Source: Phycisphaerales bacterium
Lineage (GTDB): Bacteria; Planctomycetota; Phycisphaerae; UBA1845
Direction of reading: 5' to 3'
Length of the DNA: 33,164 bases
Assembly (NCBI GenBank): GCA_020344555.1
Contig: CP070827.1
Span: forward strand, 2,942,416-2,975,579
The position numbers and the translations under genes were made by a program. Shown one piece after another: positions 1 to 7,956 of the stretch; positions within the stretch are counted from its first letter, which is position 1; every line of letters begins with the position of its first letter. Under the pieces are notes generated by a model. It saw only the letters and a list, made by a program, of their open reading frames with translations, did no database searches and had not been told where the DNA came from.

Positions 1-1953
1 GGTGTTCTGGAAGACGATTGTCCGTCTTGCACCGAGAACAACCACTGCGCCGACGGCGACGCCTGCACCGTTGACACGTGCGACGTTGCCACCGGGGTGT
101 GCTCGAACACTCCGAAGGCGGTCGCTGCGACCGAGTGCTGCGATAATGTGCCCGTGAACCTGGCCGCGGACGTGGGCGGTCTCGGCGCCGTCGTGTCCAA
201 CGTGGACGGGAATGACTGCACGTTTGATGAGTGCACCCCGGCCACTGGATGCGCCGTTGGTGCACAGTGTGGCGTACCCTCCAACCCGCCAATGCCCGCG
301 GGCGATCCCTGCGACGACGGGATCGAGTGCGACACTGTCGATGATCAGTGCGACGGGGCCGGCAACTGCGCCGGTACGAGCATTCTGGCCGTCCCCTGCC
401 CGGGTGGCGATCCGGATTGCGAGGCCAAGCATCCGGCAGCGAGCTGCAACCCGGTCACCGGATTCTGCCGCTGCGTGCCGCCGTCGTTGAACTTCGACGT
501 TCATCCGTCGGACAAGGTCCCGAATAACGCGTGTCACGACGCAGGTGATAAGATCACCGTGGACGTGTTCTTCAAAGACACGCCCGAGGTGGTGTACGGC
601 GGACAGTTTGTCGTTCTGTATGATCCGAGCTGTCTGCAGTTCAGGAGCATTAACCCGGGTGGTGATCCGTACACCTTCGAGATCCACGAGATCGTCGATG
701 AGGCCAACGGCATGATCTTCTACGCCGTGGGTGTCGACCCAATGGGCGGCGTTGGAGTGATGGGCACGGGCATTCTGGCCCAGATCAGCTTTGCCAAGTT
801 GGGTGCCTGCACGGAGTGCATCCTGTGCTTTGGCGGCGAGAACCCGCTGAACACCTACCTGGTCAACAACATTGGTCAGATGGTGGCCGACGTCGAACCC
901 AAATGCAGCGACACGATTATGGCCAACGACGAGCCGTGGCTCGAGTGTCCGGGCGACGCCAAGGTCAACGTCGACTGTGACAAGAACACCGCGATGGTCT
1001 TCTGGGATGCACCGACGTTTGGCAGCTCATGCTATCCTGACGCTGATCTGGTGTGCTGGGGTCAGCACGAAAGCGGCCTGGACATGACTGCTCTGGCAAT
1101 GGGTGGTGGTGGTGAGCATCCGCTTGGCGTCACCAGGTACCACTGTGATGTCACAACCACGGTCTGTGGTCATTCCGTGGGTTGCGACTGGACGGTCACG
1201 GTCAACCATGTCACCACGCTCGACGTGGAGATCCAGTTGTCGCCGATTATTGCCGGTGATCTGCTGCGCTGCATCAAGTTCGAGCTGTACTCGGATTGCG
1301 TGCAATCGCCGTTGGTCGTGGAGAAGGATATCTTCTTCGGCGGTCTGTTCGATCATATCGGTCACTTCACCGACGTGATCAAGATCCCCGGTGCCGGCCA
1401 GTGGCGTTGCATCACGGCCAGAGACCAGTTGCATACACTGCGATCATGTGCATGGCTGGAGTGCATCGACGGTGTCTACTACGCCGTGTTCAAGGGCGAT
1501 CCGTTCTTCGGCGGCAACTGGTTGGTCGGTGGTAACCTCGACGGATTCAAGAAGGACATCCCGACAGCGAGCCACGACGTGATCGACATCTTCGACTTCG
1601 GCACGTTCGTGGTGCAGTGGGCGGTGCGGGCCGATCCGAACACGATCTGTGGCACGCCGGGTCCGAATGCGGACATCAATGGCGACGGTATAGTCGATGC
1701 TCTGGACTTCACGTTCGTCATGATGAACTTCCTGGATCACAGCAAGGACTGCTGTTGCGGTCCGGCGGCGGGCACCATCGTTGGTCGCACCGAGGTCTCC
1801 GTCCGCGAGTTGCGTGAGATGGGTCTTGGTGAACTGGCGGTCGGCGACCTGAATCGCGACGGACTGCTGAACATGGATGACGTCCAGGCGTTCCAGGCCG
1901 GCGATCAGCAGCCCAGGAAGGGCTCGCGGGATCGCGCGGGAATGTCGAGGTAG
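1..1953 (+). CDS. Secreted Cys-rich protein with cohesin-like and dockerin-like regions (5'-truncated)
   Basis: The frame is open from the first base, so the N-terminus lies outside the window and the ATG at 97 is probably internal. Counting from the first codon, residues 1-155 are Cys-rich with repeats of the type CxDGDACTxDTC. Residues about 162-278 resemble a cohesin-like beta-sandwich (YGGQFVVLYDPSCLQF). Residues about 313-402 resemble a HYR/Ig-like module (ECPGDAKVNVDC). Residues about 525-580 hold a dockerin-like segment with an EF-hand loop (DINGDGIVDALDF), and residues 615-632 a second calcium-loop-like stretch (GDLNRDGLLNMDD). Such architectures are typical of large extracellular proteins of Phycisphaerae-like planctomycetes. 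Binding partner and function cannot be told. It ends in an intrinsic terminator, so it is transcriptionally separate from the flagellar genes. Confidence 0.8.
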   Translation, partial: GVLEDDCPSCTENNHCADGDACTVDTCDVATGVCSNTPKAVAATECCDNVPVNLAADVGGLGAVVSNVDGNDCTFDECTPATGCAVGAQCGVPSNPPMPAGDPCDDGIECDTVDDQCDGAGNCAGTSILAVPCPGGDPDCEAKHPAASCNPVTGFCRCVPPSLNFDVHPSDKVPNNACHDAGDKITVDVFFKDTPEVVYGGQFVVLYDPSCLQFRSINPGGDPYTFEIHEIVDEANGMIFYAVGVDPMGGVGVMGTGILAQISFAKLGACTECILCFGGENPLNTYLVNNIGQMVADVEPKCSDTIMANDEPWLECPGDAKVNVDCDKNTAMVFWDAPTFGSSCYPDADLVCWGQHESGLDMTALAMGGGGEHPLGVTRYHCDVTTTVCGHSVGCDWTVTVNHVTTLDVEIQLSPIIAGDLLRCIKFELYSDCVQSPLVVEKDIFFGGLFDHIGHFTDVIKIPGAGQWRCITARDQLHTLRSCAWLECIDGVYYAVFKGDPFFGGNWLVGGNLDGFKKDIPTASHDVIDIFDFGTFVVQWAVRADPNTICGTPGPNADINGDGIVDALDFTFVMMNFLDHSKDCCCGPAAGTIVGRTEVSVRELREMGLGELAVGDLNRDGLLNMDDVQAFQAGDQQPRKGSRDRAGMSR

Positions 1954-1965
1954 GAAGAAGACTCA

Positions 1966-1987
1966 GGTGCGTCACGGGAAACGCACC
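1966..1987. repeat. Short hairpin repeat unit (REP-like)
   Basis: Two 7-base arms, GGTGCGT (1966-1972) and ACGCACC (1981-1987), flank an 8-base loop. The first 18 bases of the unit (1964-1981, CAGGTGCGTCACGGGAAA) occur again exactly at 15439-15456 inside fliK. The unit lies 13 bases after the stop codon of the upstream gene and before its terminator. It looks like a small interspersed palindrome. No mobilising protein is seen. Confidence 0.5.
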
Positions 1988-2033
1988 TTAAACCTAGATC
2001 CGGGAAAGGGTGACTTTTCCTGAGATCGCAGCC

Positions 2034-2080
2034 AAAAGGCGGCGTATGGCCTCGAGACGCCATACGCTGCCTTTTTGTTT
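2034..2080 (+). terminator. Intrinsic terminator of the cohesin/dockerin-like gene
   Basis: The stem GGCGGCGTATGGC pairs with GCCATACGCTGCC around the loop CTCGAGAC, with one G-U pair. It is preceded by AAAA and followed by TTTTT at 2072-2076. Stem strength and T-run are both typical of a rho-independent terminator. Being A-flanked and T-flanked it could work on both strands. Confidence 0.85.
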
Positions 2081-2440
2081 CCCGGGCATGACGTGAACCT
2101 TGAAGGTGGAAGTCCACTGTGGGCGGCAATGACCGGAACAAGGAGCCGAAGGCAAGGGCGTCCACCGTAAGGCGGAGTCTGAAGGGAACCGAAGGCAAAA
2201 CGCGAACTCGACGAGCCGTAATCGGATACCAGGCCCGTCGCGCAGGAGGACGGGCGCCGCGGCGCGTCCTCCTACCCGGTTGCCCGGTTTGCGGCAGGGG
2301 CTATTCAAGCGGGCAAGAGCCGCCGTCCATACTCCTGGATCTGGCGATGGGCGGTTTGCGAACCGGCGTGGGTCAGCCGGTGCCCGGATCGGGTAGCAGG
2401 TCTACAGAACTGGGGAAGAAGGGGCCGTAACACTGAGAAG
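2077..2440 (+). mobile_element. Degraded group II intron fragment (domain I region, class-C-like), no reverse transcriptase
   Basis: The RNA-like sequence carries, in order, the conserved blocks of bacterial group II intron domain I. These are CCCGGGCATG near the 5' end (2081), a GTGG/CCAC stem with loop AAGT (2105-2116), GCCGAAGGCAAGGGCGTCC with CACCGTAAGG after it (about 2145-2172), GTCTGAAGGGAACCGAAGGCA (split here only by reading; about 2178-2198), and CGACGAGCCGTAATCGGATACCAGG. Near the right end, CGGGTAGCAGGTCTACAGAA and AACACTGAGAAG resemble the part that precedes the protein-coding domain IV. No reverse transcriptase, no convincing domain V and no clean 3' end follow. The 5' edge abuts the terminator T-run, the site preference known for class C introns. 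The expected GTGYG 5' terminus reads GTTTC. Recognition is from memory of the family; borders are approximate. Confidence 0.6.
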
Positions 2441-2590
2441 AGGGGCCCACGGATCCGCGCTGCCGATGTGGGTGGGATGCTCTCAGTGCACCTCTTTGCG
2501 GTCAAGCCAGCCGGGGCGATCTGCCGACATCTTCAAGTACTGCGTCAGGAGGATGCTGCGGATCGATTGACCGGGCTCAGGACGGGCACA
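2441..2590 (+). other. Non-coding gap upstream of the TPR gene
   Basis: Together with the hairpin, terminator and intron relic this completes the 637-base gene-free stretch 1954-2590. An open frame extends upstream of 2591 to 2468, but its translation (beginning MGGMLSVHLF) does not look like a natural N-terminus. No convincing -35/-10 or -24/-12 promoter was found here, although the TPR gene should need one. Confidence 0.4.
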
Positions 2591-4966
2591 ATGTCACATT
2601 GGGGAGACTTGCGAAACCGCGCGGCGGGGAAGTGGCAGATGCCGCTTCTTGCGGTGTCGCTCATCTTACTGGCCGGGACCTTTCTGCGCGCTCGGTCCAT
2701 GCCCACCCGACTTCCGTTCCAAGAGGCAGTCGAGCATCTGGAGACACTGACGTCTGGTGGTCTCTATGATAGTGCGATCGAGTTCGGTGATACTCTCTTG
2801 GCCCGCGAGGGGCGTACGGAGGCGGACCGCGCTCCAGTCCACCTACAGCTAGCTCGTGCTCGTTTTGGTGAGGCCCAGAGCCGGCGCATTCGAACCGCCG
2901 ACGTCGGGCGGCAGACCGTCGAGCACTATCGGTATGCAGCGTCACATGCTCAACCGCTTACTGCAGTTGACTTTCTGAACATGGGTCGGGCGTTCGAATG
3001 GCAGGGGCACATTGCAGATGCGCTGCGGAAGTACGAGGAGGCGCTTGATCGAGGCGTTGAGCGCTCCCTGGACCTGCGCAAGCATGTGCTCTCGCTGAAG
3101 ATGAGCTGGGTAGAGACGCCTCCGGGGCGTCTGCTGGAACTCGTTGATGGCTTGCTGTCCGACGCCGGGAGTCGTCGGTTGGACATAGGAATCTGGGCGA
3201 TCGGGCAAAAACTGGAACTCCTGGAGACATTGGGCAGACTCCAGGAAGGCTCAACACTGCTGACCCGCAATCGGGAACGATATCACGCCTCCGATTGGCA
3301 TGATCGGTTTTCGTACCTGGAGGCATGGCTGCTTTATAAGACAGGTCATTTAGACGAAGCCGAGCGCTATTTGCGTACCTTGCGGAACCGGGTGGATAGT
3401 GGGGACGAAGTCTACGCGATGACCGGTTGGCTGCTGGGTCGTGTGGTGATGAGTGATGACGGTCCGCAACGACCGCAGGAGGCGTTGTCGTTCTTTTCCG
3501 ATGTCACAAGGCAGCATCCCGACGGACCTTACGGGGTGGCAAGCCGGATCGGTTCGGCAGAAGCCCTGGCCATGTTGGCGCGTCACGCAGAGGCGATAGA
3601 CGCCTACCGGGCCGCAATCGACGAACTGGACTCGCTGGTGGATCGACGTCTGGTCAACCTGACAGTGTTGCGGGCATCGTTGGCGGTGATGGCCGAGGCT
3701 CAGCGACAAGCGGGTTACCTGCGAGAGGCCGTCGAGTATTCACAACTCGCGGTTGCACTTGTCGATCCGCGGAACGCCGAACAGGCTACGATGTTCCTGC
3801 AGCAACTTGCACAGATACAATCGCTGCTCGCGGCTCATCTGGATGGAGGAGCCACGGCAACGCCCGGACCATCGGAGCGAGTTATTGAAGCCTCGTCGAG
3901 GGAGGCACGTCGGATGTTCGCCGAGGCGGGCTCGACTCACCTGCGGATTGCGCAGCTCAACGCCCTGAACGAGCGAGTCGCAGCCCAAGCGACCTGGCGA
4001 GCGGCCGAGCTGTATGCCCGGGCCGGTAAGCGCGACCACGCCGCGACGCTCTATACGGCGTTTGCAGTGGAGCGCCCCGAACATCCGCTGGTAGCCCGAG
4101 CTTTTCTGCGGGTCGGGCAGCTCCGACAGGTGTCGGGACAGTTGGATGCGGCTGTCAGTGCGTACCGGGAATGCTACCGGCTGTATCCGCGCACGCTCGA
4201 CGGCTCGCGCGTGCTGGTCCCGTTGGCTCAATGTTACCTGGCAATGGGACCCGACTATGAGGGGCTTGCGGAGAAGACGCTGCGCGTGGTATTGGAGGAC
4301 TCGGAGGTCTTCACTCCCCGGGCGCCGGAGTTTGTCGAGGCGTTATTTTTGCTCGGGGACGTGCTCAACCGGCGCGCTGATTTCGAGCATGCGATTGCAA
4401 CCCTGGAAGAGGCGTTGGAGCGCTACCCCGACGATCCGCAAGTATGGCGGGCTCGTTATCTGCTTGCTGATTCATATCGCAAGAGCGGGCTTGCCTTGAA
4501 GGCCGAGATCGCCGACGCCAGGTTCCCCAGCGAAAGCGAACAGATGCGCGCCGACTCGATTGGCCGATTTCAGGCCGCGCAAGCGCTTTACCGCCGGTTG
4601 ATCGCGGAGTATCAGTTCCGCGACCCCGCGGGGCTGAATCGACTCGAGAGGGTGTACCTGCGACATGCCACTCTCTACGAGGCGGACTGCTACTTCGAAA
4701 CGCAGGACTACCGCCGTGCGCTGAAGCTCTATGAAGAAGCGGCTGGGGCATACAGGGACACCTCCAGCGCTCTGGCGGCATATGTCCAGATGATCAACAG
4801 CTATGTGTTCCTAGGTCAGCCCGAGGAAGCAAGAGCGGGGCTGGCTCGCGCCTTGGTGTTGGTGGACTCCATACCCGATGAGAGCTTTGACACTGGGGTG
4901 TCACCGGAAACGCGAGAGGACTGGAAACGATACTTCGAATGGCTGGGCCAGTCCGAGCTGTTCTAG
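2591..4966 (+). CDS. Large TPR-repeat protein with N-terminal membrane anchor, flagellar-locus leader
   Basis: The protein is about 791 residues from the ATG at 2591, preceded by an AGGA-type ribosome site. Residues 17-30 (MPLLAVSLILLAGTF) form one hydrophobic segment after a basic N-terminus, so it is either a signal anchor or an uncleaved signal. The rest is a series of degenerate tetratricopeptide helices, for example DALRKYEEALDRG, EAIDAYRAAIDEL, AVSAYRECYRLYPRT, AIATLEEALERYPDD and RALKLYEEAAGAYRD. TPR arrays usually hold protein partners, and this one would face the periplasm if the N-terminus is an anchor with the tail outside. The next gene starts within 13 bases of its stop, so the two are probably co-transcribed and the protein may have a flagellar role. 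No known flagellar TPR protein is a sure match, and the function is unknown. Confidence 0.75.
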   Translation: MSHWGDLRNRAAGKWQMPLLAVSLILLAGTFLRARSMPTRLPFQEAVEHLETLTSGGLYDSAIEFGDTLLAREGRTEADRAPVHLQLARARFGEAQSRRIRTADVGRQTVEHYRYAASHAQPLTAVDFLNMGRAFEWQGHIADALRKYEEALDRGVERSLDLRKHVLSLKMSWVETPPGRLLELVDGLLSDAGSRRLDIGIWAIGQKLELLETLGRLQEGSTLLTRNRERYHASDWHDRFSYLEAWLLYKTGHLDEAERYLRTLRNRVDSGDEVYAMTGWLLGRVVMSDDGPQRPQEALSFFSDVTRQHPDGPYGVASRIGSAEALAMLARHAEAIDAYRAAIDELDSLVDRRLVNLTVLRASLAVMAEAQRQAGYLREAVEYSQLAVALVDPRNAEQATMFLQQLAQIQSLLAAHLDGGATATPGPSERVIEASSREARRMFAEAGSTHLRIAQLNALNERVAAQATWRAAELYARAGKRDHAATLYTAFAVERPEHPLVARAFLRVGQLRQVSGQLDAAVSAYRECYRLYPRTLDGSRVLVPLAQCYLAMGPDYEGLAEKTLRVVLEDSEVFTPRAPEFVEALFLLGDVLNRRADFEHAIATLEEALERYPDDPQVWRARYLLADSYRKSGLALKAEIADARFPSESEQMRADSIGRFQAAQALYRRLIAEYQFRDPAGLNRLERVYLRHATLYEADCYFETQDYRRALKLYEEAAGAYRDTSSALAAYVQMINSYVFLGQPEEARAGLARALVLVDSIPDESFDTGVSPETREDWKRYFEWLGQSELF

Positions 4967-4978
4967 GCTTTGCGAGCG

Positions 4979-5467
4979 ATGATCATGAGGTCGGTCGGCG
5001 ATATGGCGGGTGGTATGCCGCATTTAGCGGATGGAGTCCTGGATCTGCTTCGCGAGCAGGCTTCGCTGTACGCGAAGTTGGAATCCTTGGCGGCGCGGCA
5101 GCGTTCGCTGGTTACGGAAGACGATGTCGGTCCGCTGCTCGGGCTGCTGGCCGATCGGCAGAGACTGTCGGAACAACTGACCAGGCTAAGTACACGGCTG
5201 GCACCGGTTCGCCGTGAATGGGAGACGTGCCGCAGGTGCCTCTCACCGGCCCAGCAGGCCGAGGCGGACGGATTGCTTAACGACGCCAGCGGGCGGCTGC
5301 GGCGGATTATCGAGAGCGACGAACAGGATGTCAGAGTGCTGTCCGGGCGAAAGCAGGCCATCGCCACGGCATTGCAGGCAACGCACTCGACGAATCAGGC
5401 GCTCCGAGCGTACCGGGGTCCAACCGGCCGGGCCGACCGCTTGGATTGTGTCGATGAAGGAGCTTGA
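4979..5467 (+). CDS. FlgN-like coiled-coil protein (possible flagellar export chaperone)
   Basis: The protein has about 162 residues from the ATG at 4979; a TTG at 4970 and an ATG at 4985 are alternative starts. It is nearly all alpha-helical and rich in Leu, Arg and Glu, with heptad-like stretches (LREQASLYAKLESLAARQRSL and ADRQRLSEQLTRLSTRL). Length, helical content and the repeated LL..Q..L pattern fit the FlgN family, which in other bacteria chaperones the hook-filament junction proteins FlgK and FlgL. FlgK and FlgL are not in the window. It sits between the TPR gene and the kinase and overlaps the kinase start, so it is part of the same transcript. The family is poorly conserved and the call rests on shape and context. 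Confidence 0.5.
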   Translation: MIMRSVGDMAGGMPHLADGVLDLLREQASLYAKLESLAARQRSLVTEDDVGPLLGLLADRQRLSEQLTRLSTRLAPVRREWETCRRCLSPAQQAEADGLLNDASGRLRRIIESDEQDVRVLSGRKQAIATALQATHSTNQALRAYRGPTGRADRLDCVDEGA

Positions 5468-6339
5468 TCAGGAAGATGCCATCCACTGTCGGGACGGAAC
5501 CCGATTTAGCCGCAATCATCCAGGCGTACAACGATGTGACCGAGCGTCTCAAGCACTCCCATGAGGCCCTCGCCCGGGAGGTGTGCCGGCTTCGAGAAGA
5601 GCTGCAATCGAAGAACAAGGAGCTGCAGCGCCGCGAGCGGCTGGCATCGTTGGGTGAGATGGCCGCGGGAGTGGCTCACGAGATCCGAAACCCACTGGGT
5701 GGGATTGGCTTGTATGCGTCGCTTCTGGAGCGCGATCTGACGGACAGGCCTAGGCAACTTGTGCTGGTGCGGAAAATGTCGGCCGGCATTTCGAACTTGG
5801 AAAGCATCGTGGGCGATATCCTCGCGTTTGCAGGCGACGCCGAGCCGGATCCGCAACCAGTTTCGGCGGGAAAGATCCTGCAACACGCACTCGAACAAAC
5901 CGTGCCCAAAGCGGAAACGGCAGACATTGCGATCGAGATCGATCCGAGGCTGCTGTCTGTGGAGCTGTTCTGTGATGCGGCGCAGATAACACGAGCAACG
6001 GTCAATTTGATCCTCAATGCGCTCGAGGCGATTGACGGGAGTGGGCGTGTCTGGATCGGGCGCGACGATCGCGACGTCGATAAGGGGCTGCTGCGCATTG
6101 TCGTGGAGGACACCGGCCGGGGGATCGCGCCGGAGCTGCTCAATCGGATCTTCGATCCGTTCTTTACCAGGAAAGACAGCGGGACCGGCTTGGGCCTGGC
6201 GATCGTACACCGGATTGCGGAGGCCAACGGAGGCTCTGTAAGCGCGGGCAACCGCCCGGGCCGCGGCGCGGTGTTCGTGTTGTCAGTGCCGCTGGCCGGA
6301 TATGGGAACAAGACAGACATTGTCGGAGAGCCCGAATAA
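5464..6339 (+). CDS. Soluble sensor histidine kinase, NtrB/AtoS type (flagellar regulator)
   Basis: The kinase has 291 residues from TTG 5464, overlapping the previous stop. The ATG at 5476 is an alternative, with AAGGAG 13 bases upstream. An N-terminal coiled coil (about 26-62) leads directly to the H-box AHEIRNPLGGIG with phospho-acceptor His72. Then come the N-box LILNALEAI (Asn185), G1 DTGRGI (216-221), F-box FDPFF (230-234) and G2 GTGLGLAI (240-247). There is no transmembrane segment and no recognisable PAS domain, so it acts in the cytoplasm on an internal cue. The next gene, starting at the adjacent base, is its NtrC-type partner. The pair corresponds in role to FlgS/FlgR or FleS/FleR of other bacteria, which link assembly of the early flagellum to sigma-54 transcription. 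The signal here is unknown. Confidence 0.9.
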   Translation: MIRKMPSTVGTEPDLAAIIQAYNDVTERLKHSHEALAREVCRLREELQSKNKELQRRERLASLGEMAAGVAHEIRNPLGGIGLYASLLERDLTDRPRQLVLVRKMSAGISNLESIVGDILAFAGDAEPDPQPVSAGKILQHALEQTVPKAETADIAIEIDPRLLSVELFCDAAQITRATVNLILNALEAIDGSGRVWIGRDDRDVDKGLLRIVVEDTGRGIAPELLNRIFDPFFTRKDSGTGLGLAIVHRIAEANGGSVSAGNRPGRGAVFVLSVPLAGYGNKTDIVGEPE

Positions 6340-7734
6340 ATGGCCCACATTTGCGTTGTAGACGACACGGAAATCTTGAGGGACTCGCTGTCCGAGGCCC
6401 TGACACGTGAGGATCATACGGTCAGCACGTTCGCCGATCCGGTGGAGGCGTTGGCGGAAGTCAAGGGCAACCGCTTCGACCTCATTCTGGCTGACCTGAA
6501 GATGCCGCGGATGGACGGACTGACGCTGATACGGGAAGTGCGAGCGGCCGGGTGCGACACGCCGGTCATCATGATGACCGCATATGCTTCGGTGTCGACC
6601 GCGGTCGAGGCCATGAAGCTCGGTGCATTCGATTACATGCAGAAGCCGTTTGACTCGGACGCGGTGGCTGTTGTCGTCGAACGGGCTTTAGAGCACGCCC
6701 GCCTGCGCCGGGAAAACGAAGCCCTCCGAGCGTCAGTTGATGATCTGCGCCGGTGCCGCCCCCTCGTGGGATCCGGTTCGGCCATGACAGCTCTGCGACA
6801 GCAACTGGATCAAGTGTCAAAGAGCAACGCCACGGTTTTGATCACCGGCGAGTCGGGCACGGGGAAGGAGCTGGTGACCTCGTACATACATGGAAAGTCT
6901 CCGCGTGCGGACAGGCCCATGTTGTGTCTTAACTGTGCGGCGCTGTCGACGAATCTTATGGAAAGCGAGCTCTTCGGGCATGAGCGTGGGGCGTTTACCG
7001 GGGCGGATCGTACGCGCAAGGGCCGTTTCGAGTTGGCCGATGAGGGAACGCTTCTGCTCGACGAGATCTCGGAGATGGTCTTGCCCTTACAGGCCAAGTT
7101 GCTTCGTGTTCTTCAGGAAAACGAGTTCGAACGGGTCGGCAGCAGCGTTACCCGCCGGGTCGATGTTCGTGTGGTCGCCACAACGAATCGCAACCTTCAG
7201 GAGTGCATCGCTCGCAAGCGGTTTCGCAGTGATCTGTATTACCGTCTTAATGTCTTGCCCGTGTCAGTCCCGCCACTGCGTGACCGTGGCGAGGACATTG
7301 GAGAGCTGGTGGAGTACTTTCTCGAGCAGGCGACGGTCCGCGAGGGCTGCGGGCCGCTGAAGGTCGCCTCGGAGGCCATGCGGTTGCTGACCGGCTACAC
7401 CTGGCCCGGCAATGTCCGCGAGCTGGAAAACCTGTGCCTCCGGGCAGCCACGTTGTGCACCAGCGACACGATCGCCGCGGAGCTGATCGAACCGTGGCTG
7501 CAGCCCAGCGGCCCATCGTTGGAAGGACTGGGGCCGTTGCGCGAAGGGCGGATGCTGGAGGATGTCGAACGAAAGCTCATCGAGCGGACGCTCGCCAGGT
7601 TCAACGGTCACCGTGCCAAGACGGCCAGAACCCTGGGCATGGGTGTCCGAACGCTGGGCATGAAGCTCAAGCAGTGGCGGGAGGAGGCTGAGGAGCAACA
7701 GCGCCCAATGGTGGCAACGGCTTCTGAGGTGTAA
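6340..7734 (+). CDS. Sigma-54-dependent response regulator, NtrC family (flagellar)
   Basis: The protein has 464 residues with three domains. The receiver (1-120) has the acidic pocket D8/D9, phospho-acceptor Asp52 (LADLKMP), Thr80 and Lys102. The AAA+ domain (about 135-370) has Walker A GESGTGKE (170-177), the sigma-54 contact loop GAFTGA (217-222), Walker B LLLDE (238-242) and the TTN/R-finger region. A Fis-type helix-turn-helix lies at about 405-446. The intact GAFTGA loop means it should activate sigma-54 RNA polymerase. It directly follows the kinase gene with no gap and lies just upstream of a -24/-12 promoter candidate before flgB. It is therefore the likely activator of the flagellar operon, like FlgR, FleR or FlrC elsewhere. 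Confidence 0.93.
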   Translation: MAHICVVDDTEILRDSLSEALTREDHTVSTFADPVEALAEVKGNRFDLILADLKMPRMDGLTLIREVRAAGCDTPVIMMTAYASVSTAVEAMKLGAFDYMQKPFDSDAVAVVVERALEHARLRRENEALRASVDDLRRCRPLVGSGSAMTALRQQLDQVSKSNATVLITGESGTGKELVTSYIHGKSPRADRPMLCLNCAALSTNLMESELFGHERGAFTGADRTRKGRFELADEGTLLLDEISEMVLPLQAKLLRVLQENEFERVGSSVTRRVDVRVVATTNRNLQECIARKRFRSDLYYRLNVLPVSVPPLRDRGEDIGELVEYFLEQATVREGCGPLKVASEAMRLLTGYTWPGNVRELENLCLRAATLCTSDTIAAELIEPWLQPSGPSLEGLGPLREGRMLEDVERKLIERTLARFNGHRAKTARTLGMGVRTLGMKLKQWREEAEEQQRPMVATASEV

Positions 7735-7857
7735 GTGCAACCGCGCCCATGCCGGTGACCCGCCCTTGTTGCGCAGTAATTGCCGGTGCGCAAAAAGTGC
7801 CGGTATCACTGAGCAGGACCAGTATGTTTTCAGGTTGATAACGGTGATTGGCGTGGG

Positions 7858-7873
7858 TGGTACAGGGCGTGCA
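7858..7873 (+). promoter_or_regulatory. Candidate sigma-54 (-24/-12) promoter for the flgB operon
   Basis: TGGTAC-AGGGC-GTGCA matches the consensus TGGCAC-N5-TTGCA at the key positions. The invariant GG and GC are separated by exactly 10 bases. It lies 84 bases before the flgB start and directly downstream of the gene for an NtrC-type activator with a GAFTGA loop. Transcription would start near 7885. Confidence 0.6.
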
Positions 7874-7877
7874 AACG

Positions 7878-7942
7878 GGGCGTTACGCCCTGAGGCCGGC
7901 CCGCGGGCGCCTTATCGCATGTATGCGGCGGACTGCCGCCGC
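7878..7942 (+). promoter_or_regulatory. Structured 5' leader of flgB (two hairpins)
   Basis: Two perfect stems lie between the promoter candidate and flgB. One is GGGCG/CGCCC (7878-7882 with 7886-7890). The other is GCGGCGG/CCGCCGC around ACTG (7925-7942), ending five bases before the GGAGG ribosome site at 7947-7951. The first overlaps the predicted transcription start, so only the second is sure to be in the message. It could influence flgB translation. No T-run follows either, so they are not terminators. Confidence 0.35.
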
Positions 7943-7956
7943 GGCTGGAGGCTGGA

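Noticed and set aside
2315-2365. Hairpin-like AGCCGCC...GGCGGTT region as group II intron domain V
   Set aside because: It lacks the GNRA-type loop, the AGC triad context and the two-base bulge of a true domain V, and the arm spacing is too large.
2468-2590. Upstream extension of the TPR gene to an ATG at 2468
   Set aside because: The extra 41 residues do not look like a natural N-terminus; the ATG at 2591 has a ribosome site and puts the membrane anchor near the N-terminus.
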